Assembly (NCBI GenBank): GCA_021234155.1
Contig: JAJEKV010000145.1
Coordinates: 620,001-684,000 of the forward strand
Reading direction: 5' to 3'
DNA: 64,000 nt
Source: Isoetes taiwanensis
Lineage: Eukaryota; Streptophyta; Lycopodiopsida; Isoetales; Isoetaceae
Part shown: positions 21,526-38,757 of the stretch, piece after piece
Layout: every line of letters starts with the position of its first letter
Numbering within the stretch: the stretch's first letter is position 1
The notes under the pieces: model-generated
Databases searched by the model: none
Seen by the model: only the letters and a program-made list of their open reading frames with translations
What the model was told of the DNA's origin: nothing
Position numbers and translations under genes: made by a program

Positions 21526-23300
21526 TATCCTATTTATGGTAACTTCATTCAGACAATCATGCTGTAAATATAATTTGATTATACTAAAAAGGAAAATGTT
21601 CTAGAAGGTGGAAACTACTCACCTTGATCGTCTTCTTCAACTTTTACATCTATTTATATCCTTCTGTGTATGTATTCCCAACGCCAGCTGCTAAATACAA
21701 AGGCAAAAAATGTTATTTTATTTTCATTTAGATCAGATGCCCTAACCTACTTTTTTAATGTTTATATTTATCCATAACCTCAATTGCTTAAGCTTGAAAA
21801 TAGTTATCAAAAGCTCCAATCAACTAGAGCCTACATGAGAATCCACAATCTTACGTTAGAAGTGGGTACAAATTTTACCTTTATTTATCTCCTTCTGGAT
21901 ATATATTTCCAACAGCATCTGTAGAATAGAAACATAGACAATTTTGCTCTACACACCAAATCCATTTGAGCATCACATGTCTTGATGCAAGACAAAGCTA
22001 ACGAACCTATTGGTATTAGGATTATGGATACTGTCGTCTATGGATCGCTATGAAGCATTTTTTCAGTTCACCATATTCCCTTAAAAAGGTCAACCATATT
22101 CTAATTGTTAAACCAAAGTCAATCAATACATACCCAGCAGTTGATCATGTTCCCTTTATAAAAATATTGCTTCCTTTGTAAATATATTAAAACACAGTAT
22201 GTGACGTGCAATAAACCTTGGGCCATAAGACATACTGGCAGTACTTTGCCTGCTAACTACTACAGTCATAGCTGCACTACCTTAAATATGCAATTTGGGA
22301 TTTATGCTTTCTAACCATCAGAACGGTGCTTCTTACCGTTCTAACTTACTGTTTAATATCTTAGAAAAGTCTAATCAGATAGGGTTTCCAACATACCCAA
22401 ATTGCCTCAAGCCCGAAACGCCACGTCCACAGCTATTTGTCGCAGCCCAGTGTTCACGCACTTAACTTCATAAGACTTACAAATGGGCATACAAAAAACA
22501 TAGAACCCTTACGTCTTTTGATTTCTCCTATCCGCGCGCCTCCACTAAATCTTCCCGGATTCTCAGCTTCCGCTTCCCAGAACAACAAAAAAACCCGAAA
22601 ACAGCGAATCTAAACCTAAAACCCTGGTTCCGGCCACTTTGGATCCCCTTCACCTTCTCGCACCCTTTGGCCACCTCAGCAAAAAACAGCTCCCACAATT
22701 TTATATGATGAAGATAGGTTGGGTTCTGAAGGATGTGATCCATGGGAAAAGAGAATTATATACGAAAAAGCATCACCTAGTACACAAGCCAAAACAAACA
22801 CAATCATTAAACAGCTCTAAGCTTAAAAATTTACATATTCATAACGCCAGAAACAGCATTATAGCCATCAATATGGCTACTTTGTCTACTGGTTGCAAAG
22901 TTCAAGAGCCAAAACGGGTTAATTAAAATCTGAGCAGGTGATATCATACAAAGTACAAATAACGTTTTAAAGAGCAGCAGAAACATGCTGACTCTTAGAA
23001 TCAACAAGTATTCATGGAAGTATTTACATTAAAACAACCTGAAATGCACCAAACTTATGCCGACTTGCAAGTTGCTTTGTAGCATATTTGACATCAATAT
23101 TCAGTATCTGTTTATAGCTTCTTATGTCCTACGCCCATATCTTACAAGTTGCTTTGTGGCATATTTGACATCAATATTCAGTATATCATAATTTCTTATG
23201 TCACCTTCAGATGATGCTTAGTAACCGCCCCAGCTAGTTAGCTATTCTTGCAATCAGTTCAAGGCTAAGTATAAACTTGGTGGCGTGCTTCACTTGCCCC
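21526..23300. other. No gene recognised between Helitron and E2 gene
   Basis: AT-rich sequence with a more GC-rich island near 22500-22700 (a possible promoter or 5' UTR of an unidentified transcript). Near 23068-23205 a ~70 bp unit is repeated (CAAGTTGCTTTGTAGCATAT / CAAGTTGCTTTGTGGCATAT followed by TTGACATCAATATTCAGTAT), probably in the 3' flank or UTR of the E2 gene. Confidence 0.5.
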
Positions 23301-23305
23301 TTAGA

Positions 23306-24726
<1,421 letters not shown>

Positions 24727-24741
24727 CGGCCGTAATCCAAC

Positions 24742-25430
24742 CTAGATGGAAAGGGCAAAAATTCCACTAATTACGCAACATCCATGCTTTCAATTCAAAG
24801 CAAAAATGTCTTCTTTGAAAACAGGATTTCTGTCATAAATTTCTTTTAAACAAGCAGGCATGAATGAAGAAAAACAAATAGCATCGACGTACCTGAATGA
24901 GCCGGAAACAAGGATAGAAATTGTCAACGAAGAGCGGGAGCAATGTTATCCTGCTCCACCGCCTCAATAGCCTGTGCTAACTAGCAAGTCCTGCTAACTA
25001 GCAAGTCCTGCTCCACCGCCTCAATAGCCTGTGCTAACTAGCAAGACTGGCCGAATTAAACCCCCTGCAAGAAATCGCTATATAAAATAAACTTCTTCCA
25101 AATGAATCCTCTCTATGAAGAAGCCCAACATAATGTTCCTGGAGCTCAGTTTCTAGAATTTCTTTGTTTGCCTTCGGAGAAGAGACACTGGCCGTTGACA
25201 AATATTTAATAATTCTGCACAAACAAAGGATACAATTTCAAATTCTAAACAAGAAAAAAACATCTTAGGTGGATCCAGAAATCTTCAAACTTCAATGCAA
25301 GACTGAGTAGAATCATAGACAGTGGAGATCTATCTATGTTTGGTTCTAGTGAGGAAGAGTCTTGGATCTAGAAATCTATTTGCAAAGTTCCTCCAATCGA
25401 TTTTGTTTCCAAATCATAAGTTATGGCGGA
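24742..25430. other. Putative promoter/5' UTR region of the E2 gene, tandem repeat
   Basis: A donor-like CAG|GTACG on the minus strand at about 24894 could end a non-coding first exon. At 24946-25043 the phrase CTGCTCCACCGCCTCAATAG followed by CCTGTGCTAACTAGCAAG occurs twice, with a short partial copy between. No open frame is convincing upstream. Confidence 0.45.
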
Positions 25431-26159
25431 CACTTCGGCAGACTGGAAGCCACTTCCAGGTTTTCATCTGTTTCTACCTTTCATAGCCCTGCATGAAACA
25501 TATGTATAGCAGATTCGATTTTGTGCTCCCACATCCCTTTCACAGCTGGATATGGAAAATATGCTTTTTCACAACTCTGCTCGATGCATGTGAACAGCAG
25601 ACTAGATGCAAATCCTGAACAAAATACTAGAACTTTACATCTTCAACAAGAAGAAAGAAAATAATAGGCTCTGTGAACAAGTGACTTGCCAGATCCATCA
25701 ACAAAGCCTTCTCTTCCAACTCACAACACTGAGGTATTCGTCCTGCATCTATTAGCCTCCTCCATCGCCATACCTTCGGCCGTAGAAACGCCTATTCCGA
25801 CTCTCCTACCGACTAAACCCTATCTGCTAGAATCCTTCTATTGCGCCAATCCTTCTACTTTCTTCCCAAAGTATCTTCACTCTGTAACCTTCGATGCATT
25901 GAAACTCATTTTCCACCGTCAGCATCCTACTACTTTATACCTGAAATATCTTTAAAAATCAATCTTATGTAAGAGTGTACATTTTCTACATTTTTAGCAT
26001 TTTAAGGGGCGACCCTTAAATGCCATAGGGGCCAGTGAACAATTGACTAGGGCGTAGTGATAACGGGGCCCATTATTCAAAAAATGGAAGTAAATATCTT
26101 AGCGCATGGGCCACTAAGACTGTGCAGAGCAAGTATTATGGGCGATTTGGACAGAACTT

Positions 26160-26340
26160 GTCCACCCCCCACTTGTGAGGGTGTCCTATAAGCTACGGCT
26201 TTCTACATCCCCCACCTGTGAGGGTGTCCTATAAACTACGGCTTTCTGTGGACGTTAAAATCCCATCAACATCCACCTCTGAGGGTGTCCTATAAGCTAC
26301 GGCTTTATGTGGACATTAAAATCCCATCAACATCATCATT
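26160..26340. repeat. Three tandem ~60 bp units
   Basis: The phrase GAGGGTGTCCTATAAGCTAC followed by GGCTTT and, in two of them, GGACGTTAAAATCCCATCAA, occurs three times. The duplicated copy B has only one unit (about 31550-31610), so the array expanded or contracted after the duplication. Confidence 0.85.
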
Positions 26341-27924
26341 ATTCTCATTCTCATTATTCTTGATTCCTAATATCAATAAACTCTAGTCTAGGATTGGTGA
26401 TGTTATATCTACCTTCAACTTCCCAATGTTCAAGTTGTCGGAAGTGCCTCTTCTATATCCATGTCATGCTCCTAAAGATACTCCTATTATTGTTGGTTGC
26501 TCGATAATGTGTTGACATAATCAACATCCTTGTAGGGCACCCAACATTCCACCCTGCCCCTTGCTTCAAAACGAGGCGAACATATAGAATATTAATTTAT
26601 AACTTTTGGATCTCAAATGCAGGTCAACATGCATCTAGCATGCAAGTCTTAATCGTCTATCTCCTATACTCGCTGATCTGGACCTTTGGTCTAGGGAATC
26701 TACCATAGGATATTCCATGTCTTGCAAGCATAGCCCTTCAGTCAAAACCAAGATGGGGTCAAAGCTGCATTTCCACGTCGCCCTATGGTTTGATGACTAT
26801 GTATCAAGTCAATGATACAGTCAAACAAATAGGACATCATCCAAATACACATTATTATTAAACAATGCGTTCTAGTACAGCACAAATGAATAGTAACAAG
26901 CTTTGATTCACCACCTTCTTTCATTCAACAAAAAAGTGATAGAACATGCTTCAATATATCTGAAGCCCTTGAACAGTAAAATATGTCACAAATTACACGA
27001 GTGCAAGAGCAAAGGACTTTCACTTGTTGTCCCTACAAATTTTGCTAAATCCCATAGAATAAGGATGTCGCAATTTCCAAGAGTGCCAGAAGAAGCCAAT
27101 GTGACATAACCCCCCTGCATCTGTGTGGACGTGATAAACTTGAATTAAGAAAGAATAACTTTGCCACGCGAGCTCTACCTGTATCTGAGACTGGACAAAT
27201 TTGAAATTAAGGAAGCAACACATCAATCAATCATCTCGCTGCAACAGCAACTTTTTGAAAGTTCCTGGGCCTGCCATGCATCAGAATGCAAAAAAGAAAC
27301 ACCTAATTTCCCAGAGCTGCGGGAAGATGCTCATGCCTCCCTATTCTTTAGAATTCTATGCAGGAAAAGGAGGAGAGCTTGTAATAGGGCAAACACGCGG
27401 GAAAAGGAGGAGAGCTTATAAGGAAAAATATAGGGCAAACAAACCATCACCCAAAAAGAGACGGATTGAGGAGGTCGGATATAGCACCGTATTCCGGAAG
27501 CCCTTATTGGCTTCATCACACCTTGTTTCCTGTCAGTGCAGATTCCAGATCATAAGTTGCTGCCATGAATACCACACAGTAACTCCACATTGCTAATTGA
27601 AAATTACAAAAGTGTTGTCATGCAGGTCCATCATTCTTGAGCATCCATCTTCATCTACCAATCAAACATAAGCCAACCCTCCATGTAGACCTTGCCTCCA
27701 CATCATTTATCTCTAAAACCCAAGCCAGAGTTGTTCCAAAATTGGGAGAAGGGAGAAGAAGAGGCAAAAGAAGTCTTTAGCTATGGCAGAAGGCATCATG
27801 CTTGCCTGAGAATATTTGTCTTGAAACGAACCATAACTGAGAACTCAATCCTTAATCTCTTCTTTGCACAAATACAGAGAAGAACGGTTATGGCGCTTCA
27901 ACTCCGATGAAGCAAAGTTGGAGA

Positions 27925-29070
27925 GATAATTTCTCCAATTTCTCCGGATGGCCAAGTGTCCGAGTGAGGAAAACGGAGATGTCATTCGTCCCACGTCCTC
28001 TATGGGAATCCTATACCGCGGAAGCGTAAATACATGTTAGCACACAACAATCATGCTCAGAATAATATACCACCACGATGGATGGTCCATCTATCGTCAT
28101 TTAAATAGCAGTACAAGTACAAGATAACATAAGCAATATACCACAAATAAGGGCTCTACCCTGGACTCAGACTTCAGGGGGTCGACTAACGATCAATGCC
28201 TCAAGATAACAGCAGATGGAGATATAACATGGTGTTTGCTGGCATAGAACAATGGCTAGGGCAGTCCAGTCCATCCGCCCCTCCTGTGCACACTTTGCAG
28301 ATAGGCTGAAACATGTTATGGCATGATTCTAACCTTCCGGAGACGCAATCTCATGGAGTCACCCTATGAGACTACTTCGGGTTATATCTCCCCAGTCCGA
28401 TGAGGGAGGTCAGGGAGGCGTCCCCTCCCCGGGCATGACGGATCCCTGGGTGTGCTAGAGGACACGTGCCACATCAGCGACCCTCGCATCCGTACCTGAC
28501 TTACTCCTCTAAAGGCTGGCTCACCTGCCCATTCGAGCCCCAAGACGTACATATAGGCACTCTCCTGGGATCCAGGGAGTGTCAGACCTATATCCGGCCC
28601 TCTTCAGTGACCGACTATAAGCCTAGCACACTGTAGGAGTCCTGCAGCTTGAACCATCGTACCCGTGCTGAATCACGACATAGCATCCACATCCAGGTGG
28701 GCTCTTGTGCACAGGCCGCATTTACCGGGTTTTAAGGGTTCTAACTAGGAATATCTATACTTCTAGATGCCTTTAGGTCTCTACCCCCTTTTTACCCATA
28801 CAACACAGGAGGAATAGAAAGAGAGCATTCATATCTGATACATCCATCATAATCTCATCTAGAACATAAAATAAAAAGACTAATCATTCATCTAACAAGC
28901 ATGGGTTAGTTCCTAATTAAATCTCAACCTAACTAAGCCTACTAATCGGTAACTGAGCTAGATCTCCCATCTCTCAGGTTCTCTATGCCCTGCTGGTTGA
29001 ATAAGCTTCTCCTCCTCCTCCAATTGCCCCCAAATCGAATTGGGGCAAATTGGGGTGGAGACAAGGAAGC
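27925..29070. repeat. Dispersed ~1.2 kb repeat, copy 1
   Basis: Shares an ordered series of landmarks with the copies at 33240-34385 and, inverted, 58870-60105: GGCCAAGTGTCCG, CTATGGGAATCCTATA, GCATGACGGATCCCTGGG (one word of it), ACCGGGTTTTAAGGGTTCTA, TAGAACATAAAATA, and the terminal CAAATCGAATTGGGGC. It is GC-richer than its surroundings and non-coding. A size near 1.2 kb would fit a solo LTR, but no TG...CA ends or target duplication were established. Confidence 0.75.
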
Positions 29071-29886
29071 ACTTTGCTTGTTCTATGCACAGAAGGACCC
29101 TGATATATTGTGTCTATTAGATCAATTGGAGCTGGAGTAAAGAAAGAGGACTTAGAAGCATTTGATTCAAGTATTCTAGGCCCAGATGCCAAGAAACGGA
29201 AATGTACTTGAAAGATTTTTGTATTAATATAAAAGCTTTTGTATAAATATAAAAGTATGAAATGTCTTTGTATCAGAAATGTCATTGTCAGCAAGTCTAC
29301 AGTATGAAATTGTCATGTATGTTGGCCGAGCTATAAATAAATTTCACATCTATATCTTATTTCTTAGTCATTTGTTATTTCATTCATTTGCAAATTTGTA
29401 AGAAGCATAGCCATGGTGCGAAAATACGGTATCTGTAATTGTTAGATGGTCTTTTCCGCACTATGTTTATGGTGCGAAAATTGCTTTTGTATGATTGTTC
29501 ATCTATGAAACATATGAAATGTATGATAAAATGTATAACTATGAAATGTATGAAATGTATAAAATGTTTTTGTATCAGACATTGTCAATGTCAGCTATAA
29601 ATTCTTATCAGATCTATATCTTATGTCTTGTTCATCTGTGATTTCAGTCGTTTCCTTGTACATATGTCAGGAGCATAGCCACGCTGCAAAAACACGAAGT
29701 CTGCAGATTTTGGACTAGCCTTTTTCGCATCGTGACTACGATGTAAAAACACAGCTATTTCATGGCGTGAGCATGATATCATTTCGCACCATGGCTAATA
29801 TGGGACTTATTTAATTCTAGGGGTTTATGGGATCAAGAGAGATCATACTGGTTATTTCAATTTCTTCTCCTCCGTAAAACCTGCTC

Positions 29887-30129
29887 ATGTCCATGGAAGG
29901 TGCTAACCCTGATATCCCACAAAATGAGGTGCTTGATGAGTGCCAGAATGTAGATGACATCATTACTAGCAGCGCCACAGATTTAGAGCATGTTACAATT
30001 GTTCCCTTTATAATCCAGCATATGGACATGGATGACACTATAGCCCAGCAAAAGCTTGGAAATGTCGTCCATGACATTAGCAAGAGACAAGAAAATAATG
30101 TTCTGGGCGTGCAAAAAAAAATTATCTAG
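29887..30129 (+). CDS. Hypothetical 80-residue frame in duplication copy A
   Basis: ATG frame starting MSMEGANPDIPQNEVLDECQ, acidic, with no recognised domain. The copy B counterpart (35176-35420) keeps most residues but has a stop after TQQKL. Possibly an exon fragment; coding status is uncertain. Confidence 0.25.
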   Translation: MSMEGANPDIPQNEVLDECQNVDDIITSSATDLEHVTIVPFIIQHMDMDDTIAQQKLGNVVHDISKRQENNVLGVQKKII

Positions 30130-30999
30130 AAAGATTCAGCAATGATGTTCTTGACAGCAGTGTCAAAGGACTTAGATAGTGTCAGTTGATCCCACATTGG
30201 AGTTATGACTCCTCGTATCCAGAACTATCAAAGAGGCTGGCACAGAAGTGCATTTTATCTAGCCTCTGCTATCAGTGAGCTCAACCTCATAGCAGAAGTC
30301 TTCAGAGTAATCCCTCTGCATAACTTTATTTCTTATGATCCTTGCCAACGATCTATATATAGTATTAAAGCCAAAATAAGATGATAGTTTGTGCGCGATC
30401 TTGACCATTGGATGTCTTTCACTTTATTTTATTCCCTTGATTTAATGGTTTGTCTGCGCATATCTTATCTTGCTCATTCGAATTTGTTGCGTCCCTAAAA
30501 ATGTTTAGGCTGTTGTTGATTCTGCTGAAATGGTTTTGTAGTTGATTCTGTTGATTCTACTGTAATGGTTATGATGGACATTCGGCAGACTGGAAGCCGC
30601 TTCCAGGTTTTCATCTTCTACCTTTCATAGCCCTGCATGAAACATATGTATAGCAAATTAGACTTTGTGCTCCCACAGCCCTTTCACAGCTGGATATGGA
30701 AAATATGCTTTTTCACAACTCTGCTCGATGCATGTGAACAGCATACTAGATGCAGATCCTGAACAAAATACTAGAACTTTACATCTTCAACAAGAAGAAA
30801 GAAAATAATAGGCTTTGTGAACAAGTGACTTGCCAGATCCATCAACAAAGCCTTCTCTTCCAACTCACAACACTGAGGTATTCGTCCTATATCCTATTAG
30901 CCTCCTCCATCGCCATACCTTCGGCCGTAGAAACGCCTATTCTGACTCTCCTACCGACTAAACCCTATCTGCTAGAAACGCCTTTCCGACTCCCAACAG

Positions 31000-31222
<223 letters not shown>

Positions 31223-33239
31223 TGCGCCAATCCTTCTACTTTATCCCCAAATTATCTGCTCTTTGTAACCTTCAATGCATTGAAACTCATTTTCCACCGT
31301 CAGCATCCTACTAATTTATCTACACCTGAAATACCTTTAACAATCTTACGTAAGAGTGTACATTTTCTACATTTTTAGCAGCTTAAGGGGCGACCCTTAA
31401 ATGCCATAGGGGCCAGTGAACAATTGACTAGGGCGTAGTGATAACATGGCCCATTATTCAAAAAATAGAAGTAAATATCTTAGCGCATGGGCCACTAAAA
31501 ATGTGTAGAGCAAGTATTATGGGCGATTTGGACAGAACTTATCCACCCCCCACCTGTGAGGGTGTCCTATAAGCTACAGCTTTTTGTGGACGTTAAAATC
31601 CCATCAACATCATTGTTATTCTTGATTCCTAATATCAATAAACTCTAGTCTAGGATTGGTGGTGTTATATCTACCTTCAACTTCCCAATGTTCAAGTTGT
31701 CGGAAGTGCCTCTTCTATATCCATGTCATGCTCCTAAAGATACTCCTATTATTGTTGGTTGCTCGATAATGTGTTGACATAATCAACATCCTTGTAGGGC
31801 ACCCAACATTCCACCCTGCCCCTTGCTTCAAAACGAGGCGAACATATAGAATATTAATTTATGACTTTTGGATCTCAAATGCAGGTCAACATGCATCTAG
31901 CATGCAAGTCTTAATCGTCTATCTCCTAACTCGCTGATCTGGACCTTTGGTCTAGGGAATCTACCACAGAATATTCCATGTCTTGCAAGCATAGCCCTTC
32001 AGCCAAAACCAAGATGGGGTCAAACCTGCATTTCCACGTCACCCTATGGTTTGATGACTATGTATCAAGTCAATGATACAGTCAAACAAATAGGACATCG
32101 TCCAAATACACATCATTAGTAAAGAATGAGTTCTGGTACAGCACAAGTGAATAGTAACAAACTTTGATTCACCGCCTTCTTTCATTCAACAAAAAAGTGA
32201 TAGAACAGGCTTCAACATATTTGAAGCCCTTGAACAGTAAACACTTGAATATAAGCATGTCACAAATTACACGAGTGCAAGAGCAAAGGACTTTCACTTG
32301 TTGTCCCTACAAATTTTGCTAAATCCCATGAAGAATAAGGATGTCGCAATTTCCAAGAGTGCCAGAAGAAGCCAATGTGACATAACCGCCCTGCATCTAT
32401 GTGGACGTGATAAACGTAAATTAAGAAAGAATAAGCAACTTTGCCACGCGAGCTCTACCTGTATCTGAGACTGGACAAATTTGAAATTAAGGAAGCAACA
32501 CATCAATCAATCATCTCGCTGCAACAGCAACTTTTTGAAAGTTCCTGGGCCTGCCATGCATCAGAATGCAAAAAAGAAACACCTAATTTCCCACAGCTGC
32601 GAGAAGATGCTCATGCCTCCCTATTCTTCAGAATTCTATGCAGGAAAGGAGGAGAGCTTGTAAAGAAAAATATAGGGCAAACACGCGGGAAAAGGAGGAG
32701 AGCTTATAAGGAAAAATATAGGGCAAACAAACCATCACCCAAAAAGGGACGAATTGAGGAGGTCGGATATAGCACTGTATTCCGGAAGCCCTTGTTGGCT
32801 TGCCTTCCATCACACCTTGTTTCCTATCAGTGCAGATTCCAGTTCATAAGTTGCTACCATGAATACCACACAGTAACTCCACATTGCTAACTGAAAACTA
32901 CAAAAGTGCTGTTATGCAAGTCCATCATTCTTGAGCATCCATCTCCATCTACCAATCAAACATAAGCCAACCCTCCATGTAGACCTTGCCTCCACATCAT
33001 TCATCTCTAAAACCCAAGCCGGAGTTGTTCCAAAATAGGGAGAAGGGAGAAGAAGAGGCAAAAGAAGTCTTTAGCTATGGCAGAAGGCATCATGCTTGCC
33101 TGGGAATATTTGTCTTGAAACGAACCATAACTGAGAACTCAATCCTTAATCTCTTCTTTGCACAAATACAGAGAAGAACGGTTATGGCGCTTCAACTCCG
33201 ATGAAGCAAAGTTGGAGAGATAATTTCTCCAATTTCTCC

Positions 33240-34385
33240 GGATGGCCAAGTGTTTGGGTGAGGAACACGGAGATGTCATTCGTCCCACGTCCTCTATGGG
33301 AATCCTATACAGTGGAAGCGTAAATACATGTTAGCACACAACAATCATGCATAGAATAATATACCACCACGATGGATGGTCCATCTATCATCATCTAAAT
33401 AGCAGTACAAGTACAAGATAACATAAGCTCTACCCTGGACTCAGACTTCACGGGGTCGACTAACGGTCAAGGCCGCAAGATAACAGCAGATGGAGATATA
33501 ACATGGTGTTGGTTGGCATAGAACAATGGCTAGGGCAGTCTAATCCATCCGCCCCTCCTGTGCACACTTTGCAGATAGGCCGAAACATGTTATGACGTGA
33601 TTGTAGCCTTCCGGAGACGCAATCTCATGAAGTCACCCTATGAGACTACTTCGGGTTATATCTTCCCGGTCCGATGAGGTAGGTCAGGGAGACGTCCCCT
33701 CCCCGGGCATGACGGATCCCTGGGTGTGCTAGAGGACATCTGCCACATCAGCGACCCTCGCATCCGTAACCTGACTTACTCCCCTAAATCTAAAGGCTGG
33801 CTCACCTGCCCATTCGAGCCCCAAGATGTCCATATAGGCACTCTCCTGGGATCCAAGGAGTGTCTGACCCATATCCGGCCCTCTTCAGTGACTGACTATA
33901 AGCTTAGCACACTATATGAGTCCTGTAGCCATGCTAGGCAAGACCCTACCCCTGTTTCACCATCATACCCGTGTTGAATCACGACATAACATCCACATCC
34001 ATGTGGGCTCTTGTGCACAGGCCGCATTTACTGGGTTTTAAGGGTTCTAACTAGGAATATCTCTACTTCTAGATGCCTTTAGGTATCTACCCCCTTTTTA
34101 CCCATACAACACAGGAGGAATAGAAAGAGAGCATCCATATCTGATACATCCATCATAATCTCATCTAGAACATAAAATAGAAAGACTAATCATTCGTCTA
34201 ACAAGCATGGGTTAGTTCCTAACTATAATCTCAAGCTAACTAGGCCTACTAATCGACATCTGAGCTAGATCTCCCATCTCTCAGGTTCTCTATGCCCTGC
34301 TGGTTGAATAAGCTTCTCCTCCTTCTCCAATTGCCCCCAAATCGAATTGGGGCAATTTGGGTGGAGACGAGGAAGCACTTTGCTT
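33240..34385. repeat. Dispersed ~1.2 kb repeat, copy 2
   Basis: Counterpart of copy 1 within segmental duplication B. Same orientation and nearly the same sequence, as expected from the duplication. Confidence 0.75.
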
Positions 34386-35851
34386 GTTCTATGCACAGAA
34401 GGACCCTGATATATTGTGTCTATTAGATCAATTGGAGCTGGAGTAAAGGAAGAGGACTTAGAAGCATTTGATTCAAGTATTCTAGGCCCAGATGCCAAGA
34501 AACGGAAATGTACTTGAAAGATTTTTGTATTAATATAAAAGCTTTTGTATAAATATAAAAGTATGAAATGTCTTTGTATCAGAAATGTCATTGTCAGCAA
34601 GTCTACAGTATGAAATTGTCGTGTATGTTGGCCGAACTATAAATAAATTTCATATCTATATCTTATGTCTTAGTCATTTGTTATTTCATTCATTTGCACA
34701 TTTGTAAATGGTGCGAAAATACGGTATCTGTAGTTGTTAGAATGGTTTTTTTCGCACCATGACTACGGTGCGAAAATTGCTTTTGTATGATTGTTCATCT
34801 ATGAAACGTATGAAATGTATGATAAATGTATAACTATGAAATGTATGAAATGTTTTGGTATCAGACATTGTCAGTGTCAGCTATAAATTCTTGTCAGATC
34901 TATATCTTATGTCTTGTTCGCCTGTGATTTCAGTCATTTCCTTGTACGTATGTCAGGAGCGTAGCCATGCTGCAAAAACACGTTCGAAGTCTGCAGATTT
35001 TGGACTGGCCTTTTTCGCATCGTGACTACAGTGTAAAAACAGCTATTCCATGGCGTGAGCATGATATCATTTCTCACCATGGCTAATATGGAACTTATTT
35101 AATGCTAGGGGTTTATGGGATCGGGAGAGATCATACTGGTTATTTCAATTTCTTCTCCTCCGTAAAACCTTCTCATGTCCATGGAAGGCGCTAACCCTGA
35201 TATCCCACAAAATGAGATGCTTGATGAGTGCCAGAATGTAGATGACATCATTACTAGCAGCGCCACAGATTTAGGGCATGTTACAATTGTTCCCTTTATA
35301 ACCCAACATATGGACATGGATGACACTATAACCCAACAAAAGCTTTGAAATGTCGTCCACGACATTAGCAAGAGACAAGAAAATAGTGTTCTGGGCCTGC
35401 AAAACAAATTATCTAGAAAGATTCAGCAGTGATGTTCTTGACAGCAGTGTCAAAGGACTTAGATAGTGTCAGTTGATCCCACATTGGAGTTAGACTCCTC
35501 GTATCCAAAACTATCAAAGAGGCTGGCACAGAAGTGCATTTTATCTGGCCTCTGCTATCAGTGAGCTCAACGTCGTAGCAGAAGTCTTCATAGTAATCCC
35601 TCTGCATAACTTTATTTCTTATGATCCTTGTCAACGATCTATATATAGTATTAAAGCCAAAATAAGATGATAGTTTGTGCACGATCTTGACCATTGGATG
35701 TCTTTTACTTTATTTTAATCCCTTGATTTAATGGTTTGTCTGCACATATCTTATATTGCTCGTTCGAATTTATTGCATCCCTAAAAATGTTTAGGCTGTT
35801 AGATCACGAGCACCGGTGTTGATTCTGCTGAAATGGTTTTGTAGTAGGCTT

Positions 35852-38134
<2,283 letters not shown>

Positions 38135-38136
38135 CT

Positions 38137-38388
38137 ATATTCACACGGAGGGTGACTCCGGGCAACGAGAGCTGTTGGATAGGCATATTCACCCCTAATT
38201 CCTTAATCTACACCGTACACAAAGTTCCTCGTTTGTGGGGTATGGATGTATGGAATTTGCTATACTGTATAACAAGAGTTGCAAAATACTATAAGATTTC
38301 AGGCATTATATTATATGGTGTTGATTTTGTACGTACAAAACATAATTATAGGGGCTCTCGCTGCCCGGAGTCACCCCCGTGTGAATAT
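38137..38388. repeat. MITE-like unit with ~33 bp inverted ends, E2 copy
   Basis: ATTCACACGGAGGGTGACTC through CGAGAGC (38139-38172) is mirrored by GCTCTCGCTGCCCGGAGTCA through CGTGTGAAT (38354-38386). About 250 bp, non-coding. Same family as 7418-7697, with homology continuing outward into CCAAACCAAAGGGGG and CCCCTTCGGGGC. Confidence 0.8.
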
Positions 38389-38757
38389 GCACCCAAACCA
38401 AAGGGGGTTTGAAGGGGGGTTTAATATAAAGGTGTGATGTAATGGTTTTTGTTATAGGTTAAAAAAAATTTTTGCCCCTTCGGGGCTAAAAACAAACAAC
38501 GTGACTTCACACTTGGATGAGTTAATGTTATATTTTGTAATTAATAATATGTCGGATGTAAAACATGTAGCAATATCCAATATGTAACATTATAAAAAAA
38601 AAAAAACAAATAATAATATGAAGCCTAAGATACAATGTATAATAAGCAAGTAGATCAAAAAAATAAAGTCAATCGGCCATTCAATCTGCCACTTTTTATA
38701 GCAATAACATTATGGTGTAATCTGTATATAAAACTATGATACAGAGCTAAGTTTCGT

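Larger units (their letters stand above)
25430..30545. repeat. Segmental duplication copy A (~5.1 kb)
   Basis: Begins GGCGGACACTTCGGCAGACT at about 25434 and ends in GATTCTGCTGAAATGGTTTT near 30530. It is matched almost base for base by copy B (30567-35851). Differences are small substitutions, a few indels, three instead of one copy of a ~60 bp unit near 26160-26340, and absence of the (ATCT)n block. No transposon protein is seen inside. Contains one copy of a ~1.2 kb dispersed repeat. Confidence 0.93.

Noticed and set aside
22528-22743. 71-codon minus-strand frame near the GC-richer island
   Set aside because: No domain and no splice context; may be 5' UTR sequence of an unknown transcript, not enough to call a gene.
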